The notes beneath the pieces were generated by a model. It saw only the letters and a list, made by a program, of their open reading frames with translations, ran no database searches and had not been told where the DNA came from. This document shows positions 27,212 through 32,110 of a stretch of DNA of 32,110 bases, in pieces. Numbering within the stretch: position 1 is the stretch's first letter; each line of letters starts with the position of its first letter. The stretch covers positions 1-32,110 of the forward strand of contig JADGIB010000003.1 of the NCBI GenBank assembly GCA_019683665.1, written 5' to 3'. The position numbers and the translations under genes are program-made. This stretch comes from Solirubrobacteraceae bacterium (lineage in GTDB: Bacteria > Actinomycetota > Thermoleophilia > Solirubrobacterales > Solirubrobacteraceae).

Positions 27212-27622
27212 GTGGCCAGGTCCAAGTTCCAGGTCGAGGTCCTCACCCCCGAGGGCGAGGTCTTCAACGACGAGGTCGAGATGCTCTCGACGCGGACGGT
27301 CGCGGGCTCGATCGGCGTGCTCGCGCATCACCAGCCGCTGCTGGCGATGCTCGACCCGACCGAGCTGCGCCTGTACCGCTCCGAGTCGGAGGTCGTCCGC
27401 TTCGCGCAGGGCGAGGGCTACCTGCAGGTGGCCGACAACCGCGCTCTCGTGCTCGTCGAGGAGGCGCACGCCCCCGAGGAGCTCGACGTCGCGGACCTCG
27501 AGCAGCGGCTGTCTCAGGCCGAGGAGACGCTCAAGGGCGCCGAGAAGGACTCCGAGGCGCAGCGCGTCGCGCAGCGCGACAAGCGCCGCTGGGAGGCGTT
27601 CCTGCGCATCGCGCGCGGCTGA
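27212..27622 (+). CDS. atpC: ATP synthase F1 subunit epsilon
   Basis: 136 aa. The N-terminal beta-barrel (F-Q-V-E-V-L-T-P-E-G-E-V..G-S-I-G-V-L-A-H-H-Q-P-L-L) is followed by a two-helix C-terminal domain (D-L-E-Q-R-L-S-Q-A-E-E-T-L..) able to inhibit rotation. GTG start 3 nt after atpD. Last gene of the operon. Confidence 0.94.
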   Translation: MARSKFQVEVLTPEGEVFNDEVEMLSTRTVAGSIGVLAHHQPLLAMLDPTELRLYRSESEVVRFAQGEGYLQVADNRALVLVEEAHAPEELDVADLEQRLSQAEETLKGAEKDSEAQRVAQRDKRRWEAFLRIARG

Positions 27623-27649
27623 GCGCCGACCGCCGCCCATCAGGCTGAT

Positions 27650-27678
27650 CCGAGGCCCCGCCCCGTGCGGGGCCTCGG
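27650..27678 (+). terminator. Hairpin terminator after the atp operon
   Basis: CCGAGGCCCCG (27650-27660) pairs with CGGGGCCTCGG (27668-27678) around a 7-nt loop, 27 nt after the atpC stop. From here to the next promoter at 27834 I see only very GC-rich sequence without a supported gene. Confidence 0.75.
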
Positions 27679-27833
27679 CCGTTGTCGGGGGCGGTGTCCC
27701 GCGACGGCCCGAGCCCGCCCCGGACGGGCCGCAGCGGCGGCTGCCGGAGCGCCGGCGGCCGCAGCGGCCGCGACTGTGCGCGCTCGGCAAAGCGCTGGGC
27801 GCGTGCAGGCCAGCGCGGCGGACGGGGCGACCG

Positions 27834-27839
27834 TACGAT
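27834..27839 (+). promoter_or_regulatory. -10 element (TACGAT) of the MetE-like gene
   Basis: TACGAT, then a 36-nt leader with AGGAGGGGAG (27866-27875) directly before the ATG at 27876. Confidence 0.4.
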
Positions 27840-27875
27840 CGCGCCCGTTCGCACGGAACCGAGACAGGAGGGGAG

Positions 27876-28964
27876 ATGTACCGAGCGGAGGTCGTCGGGT
27901 CGATGCTGCGGCCCTCGTACCTGATCGAGGCGCGCAACGCGCTCGAGGCGGGGACGCTGAGCGCGGCCGAGTTCAAGCGCATCGAGGACCGCGCCGTCGA
28001 CCAGGTGATCGCCGTGCAGGAGGCCTCCGGGGTCGAGGTCGTCACCGACGGCGAGATGCGCCGGTTCATGTTCATGGGCCCGATCACCGAGACGGTCGAG
28101 GGCATCGAGGTGGTCGAGCACGGCAACCCGATGCCGTGGGCCAACCCGGAGGGCGAGCTCGACTGGGTGCTGGAGACCGCGGTCACCGGCCCGCTGCGCA
28201 AGAAGCGCTCGCTCGTCGCCGAGGAGTACAGCTACGCCCGCGCGCGGGCGCGCACGCCGCTGAAGGTCACCGTCCCCAGCCCGCTCATGCTCTTCGGGCT
28301 GTGGAACCCGCGCTACACGACGGCCGTCTACCAGGACGCGTTCGAGATGTTCGCCGCCGGCGCCGAGATCGGGCGCTCGGAGATCGAGGAGCTCGTCGCG
28401 CTCGGCTGCGAGTACATCCAGGTCGACGCGCCGGAGCTGGCGACGCTCGTCGACCCGCGCGTGCGCGAGTGGGCCGAGGAGCGCGGGATGCCGCCCGAGC
28501 GGATGCTCACCGAGGGCATCGACATCATCAACTCGATGGTCGACGGGATCACCGGCGTGCGCTTGGCGATCCACCTGTGCCGCGGCAACAACGCCGGCAT
28601 GTGGATGGCCAGCGGCGGCTACGACATGATCGCCGAGGCCCTGTTCAAGCGCGCCCACGCGTTCGACGCCTACCTGCTCGAGTACGACGACGAGCGCTCC
28701 GGCAGCTTCGACCCGATCGCGCAGGCGCCCGACGCCAGCCAGGTCGTCCTCGGCCTCGTCTCGACGAAGCGCCCCGAGGACGAGTCGCGCGAGGCGATCG
28801 CCGGCCGCATCGACGACGCCGCCCGCCGCTTCCCGCGCGAGCAGCTCGGCGTCTCCACCCAGTGCGGGTTCGCCTCGGTCGTCTTCGGCAACCCGATCAC
28901 GCAGGAGGACCAGGAGCGCAAGCTGCGGCTCGTCGCCGAGGTGGCCGAGACCGTCTGGGGCTGA
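27876..28964 (+). CDS. Zinc-dependent methyltransferase, MetE core (cobalamin-independent methionine synthase II family)
   Basis: 362 aa corresponding only to the C-terminal barrel of MetE. Zinc ligands are in place: H233 and C235 (I-H-L-C-R-G-N), E269 (L-L-E-Y-D-D) and C330 (T-Q-C-G-F-A-S). The N-terminus Y-R-A-E-V-V-G-S-M-L-R-P and V-V-T-D-G-E-M-R-R (55-63) are typical of this stand-alone family. The family activates a thiol on zinc for alkyl transfer. Members include core methionine synthases and epoxyalkane:coenzyme M transferases, so the acceptor here is open. It lies just upstream of the phosphotransferase pair but has its own promoter. Confidence 0.85.
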   Translation: MYRAEVVGSMLRPSYLIEARNALEAGTLSAAEFKRIEDRAVDQVIAVQEASGVEVVTDGEMRRFMFMGPITETVEGIEVVEHGNPMPWANPEGELDWVLETAVTGPLRKKRSLVAEEYSYARARARTPLKVTVPSPLMLFGLWNPRYTTAVYQDAFEMFAAGAEIGRSEIEELVALGCEYIQVDAPELATLVDPRVREWAEERGMPPERMLTEGIDIINSMVDGITGVRLAIHLCRGNNAGMWMASGGYDMIAEALFKRAHAFDAYLLEYDDERSGSFDPIAQAPDASQVVLGLVSTKRPEDESREAIAGRIDDAARRFPREQLGVSTQCGFASVVFGNPITQEDQERKLRLVAEVAETVWG

Positions 28965-29040
28965 CGCCGGCGGGCCAACTGTTCGCTCTCGGCACAGGAG
29001 GTGTGCGCGCGCGTGCTAGCTGCGCACGTGCGTGCGCGCC

Positions 29041-29046
29041 TACCAT
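29041..29046 (+). promoter_or_regulatory. -10 element (TACCAT) of the phosphotransferase cluster
   Basis: TACCAT followed by a 27-nt leader with AAGGAGGAG (29058-29066) before the ATG at 29074. The preceding 35 bp are rich in alternating GTGC/GCGC runs that can fold back. Confidence 0.4.
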
Positions 29047-29073
29047 CGGCGGGAAGCAAGGAGGAGAGCACGC

Positions 29074-30909
29074 ATGGCATCGACGACGCCCGCCACCGGG
29101 TCCTTCCCGAGCCCGTACGAGGTGGAGACCCTGCCCGGCTGCGAGGGCTGGGAGGAGATGTACCCGTACTACGGCCGCTTCCTGGAGTCGCGCCGGGAGG
29201 CCGACGAGGGCCGGTTCTGGTTCTGGAACTCGATGCACTTCCCCGAGCCGATGCCGGCCTTCGACGTCATCTGCATCGACTCGCCCTACCAGGGCATCGG
29301 CTCGTGGCAGAACCGCGTGTTCGCGGTGCCGCCGGCGATGGGCATCGACTGGCGCGTCGTCAACGGCTACATCTACATCACCGGCAACCCGGTCCTCGAC
29401 CCGGAGAAGGTGGCCGAGCGCGCCGAGGTCTTCCAGAAGCGCGCCGGCTACTACTACGAGAACTGGGACGAGCTCTACGGCACGTGGCGCTCGAACATGG
29501 AGCAGCTCATCAAGGAGCTGTCGGAGCTCGAGGTCCCGGACCTGCCCGAGTACGAGCCGGACGAGGTCGTCCGCGGCGAGCAGAACACGAGCTTCTACCG
29601 CGTGCAGGACGCCTACAGCCGCACGCTGCGGATGGGCGACCTCATGTGGCAGCACCACTTCGAGCTGCTGCTGCTCGGCTACGGCGCCTACCAGACGCTC
29701 GCCGAGTTCTGCAAGGCGAACCTGCCCGACATCCCCGACCAGCACATCGCGCAGATGGTCGCGGGCATCGACGTCATCCTCTTCCGCCCCGACCAGGAGC
29801 TGCGGCGCCTGGCCCGGCTGGCGATCGAGAAGGGCGTCGACGGCGCCTTCCGCCAGGGCCGCACGCCGGAGGAGATCGACGCCGAGCTGGCCCAGTCCGA
29901 GGCGGGCCGGGAGTGGCTGGAGGAGCTCGAGAAGGTCAAGGAGCCGTGGTTCCACATGGCCACCGGCGACGGCCTCTACCACTTCTACCGCTCGTGGCTG
30001 GACGAGCCGGCGATCCCGTACGCGTCGCTCATCGGCCACGTCGCCGCGCTCCGGGCCGGCCAGGAGATCGAGCGCCCGACCGAGCAGATCCGCGAGGAGC
30101 GCGACCGGCTCGCCGACGGCTACCGCGAGCTGCTGGACGAGTCGCAGCGCAGGACGTTCGACGACCTGCTGAACCTGTCGCGCCGGGTGTTCCCGTACGT
30201 CGAGGAGCACAAGTTCTTCTGCGACTACTGGTTCCTCACGAGCTGGTGGAACAAGATCCGCGAGTTCGGCGCGCTCCTGGCCCGTCACGGGTTCCTCGAG
30301 GACGGCGAGGACGTCTTCCACCTGACCCGCCACGAGGTCGCCTCCGCGCTCGACGAGCTGACGCTCACCTGGGCCACCGGCGGCCAGCCCGCGGGCCCGA
30401 GCCACTGGCCGCCGATCGTCGCGCGGCGCAAGGAGATCCTCGAGCGCTTCAAGCAGTGGAACCCGCCGCCGGCGCTCGGCACCCCGCCCGAGAAGGTCAT
30501 GGACCCGACGCTGATCATGCTCTGGGGCATCACCGACGAGCGGATCCGCGACTGGGCCAGCCAGGTCGAGGGCGGCTCGACGCTGAGCGGGGCGCCCGCC
30601 TCGCCGGGCACGGTCGAGGGCGTCGCCCGGGTCGTGCGCTCGGTCGACCAGATCGGCGACGTGCGCGAGGGCGAGATCCTCGTCTGCGGCGCGACGTCCC
30701 CGGCCTGGGCGCCGATCTTCTCGAAGATCTCGGCGACCGTCACCGACGTCGGCGGCGTCATGTCGCACGCGGCGATCGTCTGCCGCGAGTACGGCCTGCC
30801 GGCCGTCGTCGGCACCGGCCGCGCGACCGCGACGATCAAGACCGGCCAGCGCGTGCGCGTCGACGGCACGAACGGCGTCGTCACGATCCTCGAGGACGCC
30901 GATGGCTGA
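29074..30909 (+). CDS. PEP-synthase-like phosphotransferase, substrate and phosphohistidine subunit (phenylphosphate synthase alpha-like)
   Basis: 611 aa (about 70 kDa). The C-terminal swivelling phosphohistidine domain (about 510-611) has T-D-V-G-G-V-M-S-H565-A-A-I-V-C-R-E-Y-G, the PEP-utiliser signature with the phospho-accepting histidine. The first 500 residues form a large substrate domain rich in aromatic residues (G-W-E-E-M-Y-P-Y-Y, F-W-F-W-N-S-M-H-F-P-E-P, W-F-L-T-S-W-W-N-K). There is no ATP-binding domain and no PEP-binding barrel. This matches the 70-kDa alpha subunit of phenylphosphate synthase (Thauera), where ATP binding is on a separate 40-kDa subunit. The ATG at 29074 is chosen for its strong ribosome binding site over an upstream GTG at 29032. 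It overlaps the next gene by 8 bp. Function in phenol activation is inferred. Confidence 0.85.
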   Translation: MASTTPATGSFPSPYEVETLPGCEGWEEMYPYYGRFLESRREADEGRFWFWNSMHFPEPMPAFDVICIDSPYQGIGSWQNRVFAVPPAMGIDWRVVNGYIYITGNPVLDPEKVAERAEVFQKRAGYYYENWDELYGTWRSNMEQLIKELSELEVPDLPEYEPDEVVRGEQNTSFYRVQDAYSRTLRMGDLMWQHHFELLLLGYGAYQTLAEFCKANLPDIPDQHIAQMVAGIDVILFRPDQELRRLARLAIEKGVDGAFRQGRTPEEIDAELAQSEAGREWLEELEKVKEPWFHMATGDGLYHFYRSWLDEPAIPYASLIGHVAALRAGQEIERPTEQIREERDRLADGYRELLDESQRRTFDDLLNLSRRVFPYVEEHKFFCDYWFLTSWWNKIREFGALLARHGFLEDGEDVFHLTRHEVASALDELTLTWATGGQPAGPSHWPPIVARRKEILERFKQWNPPPALGTPPEKVMDPTLIMLWGITDERIRDWASQVEGGSTLSGAPASPGTVEGVARVVRSVDQIGDVREGEILVCGATSPAWAPIFSKISATVTDVGGVMSHAAIVCREYGLPAVVGTGRATATIKTGQRVRVDGTNGVVTILEDADG

Positions 30910-31984
30910 GGCGCCGCTGACCCAGACGCTCGACGCGCTGCGCAGCGCCGACGAGCCGGCGTTCGGCGGCAAGAGCGCGAGCCTCGGTCAGATGCTGTCG
31001 GGCGGGATCCCGGTCCCGCCCGGCTTCGCCCTCTCGACCGCGGCGTTCCACGCGTTCGTGCGCGAGTCGGGCCTGCAGCGGACGATCGACGACGCGCTCT
31101 CGCACATGACCGTCGGCGACGTCGACTCGGTGTCGGCGGCGTCGCGCACGATCAGCGAGGCGATGCGCTTCGCGCCGGTCCCGGCCGCGGTCGAGGAGGA
31201 GATCGCCGCCCGCTACGCGGAGGTCGCGAAGGCGGCCGGGCAGGAGGAGCCGCCGGTCGCCGTCCGCTCCAGCGCGGTGGGGGAGGACAGCTCCGAGGCG
31301 ACGTTCGCCGGCCAGCAGGAGACGTACCTGTGGGTCCGCGGCGTCGAGCACGTCTGCGACGCGGTCCGCGACTGCTGGGTGAGCCTCTTCAGCCCGCCCG
31401 CGATCAGCTACCGGGCGCGGCTGGCGTCGGCGCCCGAGCCGGCGATGGGCGTCACCGTCCAGCTCATGGTCGACGCCGCCGTGTCGGGCGTCATGTTCAC
31501 CTGCAACCCGGTCAGCGGCGACCGCTCGATGATCGCCCTGAACGCGTCCTGGGGGCTGGGGCTCGCCGTCGTCGGCGGCGAGGTGACCCCCGACGACCTG
31601 CTCGTCAGCAAGGTCACGGGCGAGGTCGTGCGCGAGCAGGTCCACAGCAAAGAGGTCGAGTACGTGCCCGACCCGCAGGGGCGCGGCGCGGTGCGCGTCG
31701 ACGTGCCCGCGGAGCGGCGCGACGTGCGCTGCCTCGACGACGCGGCGATCGCCGCGCTCGTCGACGTCGCCCGCCGGGTCGAGCGCTTCTTCGGCAGCGC
31801 CCAGGACATCGAGTGGGCGATCGCGCGCGGCGCGCAGCCGCCGGAGGGCGTCTACATCGTCCAGTCGCGGCCGGTGACGACGGCGCCGCCCGCCGAGAAG
31901 CCGCCGGCGCCCGCCGGCGGGGACGCCCTGTCGATGGTCATGGCCACGTTCGGCGTGAAGCCGGCGGGCGGCGGACAGCGCTGA
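30902..31984 (+). CDS. PEP-synthase-like phosphotransferase, ATP-binding subunit (phenylphosphate synthase beta-like)
   Basis: 360 aa (about 38-40 kDa) consisting of the PPDK/PEP-synthase N-terminal ATP-grasp domain alone. Recognisable segments: F-G-G-K-S-A-S-L-G-Q-M (21-31), V-A-V-R-S-S-A-V-G-E-D-S-S (119-131), A-T-F-A-G-Q-Q-E-T-Y (133-142), P-V-S-G-D-R (203-208), and near the end D-I-E-W-A-I and Y-I-V-Q-S-R-P-V-T-T. It should bind ATP and phosphorylate the histidine of the partner subunit. The start overlaps the partner's stop by 8 bp, so the two are made together. The last 35 residues are a proline/alanine-rich tail. In rifampicin phosphotransferase and PEP synthase the same domain is fused N-terminally. 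Confidence 0.9.
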   Translation: MAEAPLTQTLDALRSADEPAFGGKSASLGQMLSGGIPVPPGFALSTAAFHAFVRESGLQRTIDDALSHMTVGDVDSVSAASRTISEAMRFAPVPAAVEEEIAARYAEVAKAAGQEEPPVAVRSSAVGEDSSEATFAGQQETYLWVRGVEHVCDAVRDCWVSLFSPPAISYRARLASAPEPAMGVTVQLMVDAAVSGVMFTCNPVSGDRSMIALNASWGLGLAVVGGEVTPDDLLVSKVTGEVVREQVHSKEVEYVPDPQGRGAVRVDVPAERRDVRCLDDAAIAALVDVARRVERFFGSAQDIEWAIARGAQPPEGVYIVQSRPVTTAPPAEKPPAPAGGDALSMVMATFGVKPAGGGQR

Positions 31985-31989
31985 GGTCG

Positions 31990-32110
31990 ATGGCGCTCAC
32001 CGACGAGGACGTCCGCGAGATCCTGCGGATCATCGACGAGTCGCAGGTCGACGAGCTGCGCCTCGAGCGCGACGGGCTGTCGCTGCACGTCGCCCGCGTC
32101 GGGGTGACGC
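31990..32110 (+). CDS. Biotin carboxyl carrier protein-like, N-terminus only (cut by window end)
   Basis: The 40 codons visible read M-A-L-T-D-E-D-V-R-E-I-L-R-I-I-D-E-S, then V-D-E-L-R-L-E-R-D-G-L-S-L-H-V-A-R. A short helix followed by a strand-forming segment with E-L-x-L-E..L-x-V-x-R is the usual N-terminus of AccB-type biotin carboxyl carrier proteins. The biotinylation motif (A/V-M-K-M) would lie beyond the edge. It starts 5 nt after the ATP-binding subunit, so it belongs to the same operon. Confidence 0.55.
   Translation, partial: MALTDEDVREILRIIDESQVDELRLERDGLSLHVARVGVT

Noticed and set aside
29000-29040. Alternating GTGC/GCGC run before the phosphotransferase gene, possible cruciform
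   Set aside because: The arms do not pair cleanly; mentioned only in the promoter entry.
28897-30972. Long minus-strand frame opposite the phosphotransferase gene
   Set aside because: Antisense shadow of a gene with clear family motifs; no plausible start or ribosome binding site.

Overview
The window is very GC-rich chromosomal DNA with strong G/C preference at third codon positions. The order rpmE-prfA-prmC-tsaC-(glyA)-wecA-atpZ/I-atpBEFHAGDC is the actinobacterial housekeeping arrangement. Together with leaderless starts, CARDB and YflT-like small proteins and a menaquinone-type respiratory setting, it suggests a Thermoleophilia (Solirubrobacterales-like) actinobacterium. The class assignment is inference; no rRNA is present. 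I saw no tRNA, CRISPR array, insertion sequence or prophage.

Layout. (1) 1-2523, minus strand: a partial polytopic membrane protein, a YflT-like stress protein and an M17 leucyl aminopeptidase. (2) 2582-6360, plus: an overlapping operon of thiolase, HAD-IB phosphatase, acyl-CoA dehydrogenase and a spermidine-synthase-like methyltransferase, fired from a -10 element interlocked with that of the divergent aminopeptidase. (3) 6361-8439: a structured, lower-GC intergenic region, a sigma-70 factor with an unusual region 4.2, a terminator, a secreted plastocyanin-like cupredoxin and a stand-alone B12-binding mutase subunit. (4) 8472-12110: etfB-etfA-ETF:quinone oxidoreductase behind a FadR-like palindromic operator, ending at a perfect 15-bp hairpin. 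(5) 12129-13871: a secreted CARDB protein convergent with a membrane GGDEF diguanylate cyclase. (6) 13940-20091: rpmE, prfA, prmC, tsaC, glyA, wecA/tagO-like transferase, a doubtful small ORF and a cupin. (7) 20180-27678: the complete F1Fo ATP synthase operon, preceded by an apparently frameshifted zinc-ribbon/AtpZ-like gene and an AtpI-like gene. (8) 27834-32110: a MetE-core methyltransferase, then a two-gene split PEP-synthase-like phosphotransferase resembling the alpha and beta subunits of phenylphosphate synthase, followed by the start of a biotin-carboxyl-carrier-like gene cut by the window end.

How they fit: thiolase, acyl-CoA dehydrogenase, ETF, ETF-QO and the B12 mutase subunit form an aerobic acyl-CoA oxidation route that passes electrons to the quinone pool, and the ATP synthase uses the resulting proton gradient. 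The phosphotransferase/BCCP cluster at the right end is the most likely place for a little-described pathway: ATP-dependent activation of a phenol-like or enol-like substrate, perhaps followed by carboxylation.

Most notable oddities: an ETF-QO lacking the fourth cluster cysteine, a G6 frame switch upstream of atpB, interlocked divergent -10 elements, and about ten leaderless-type starts.
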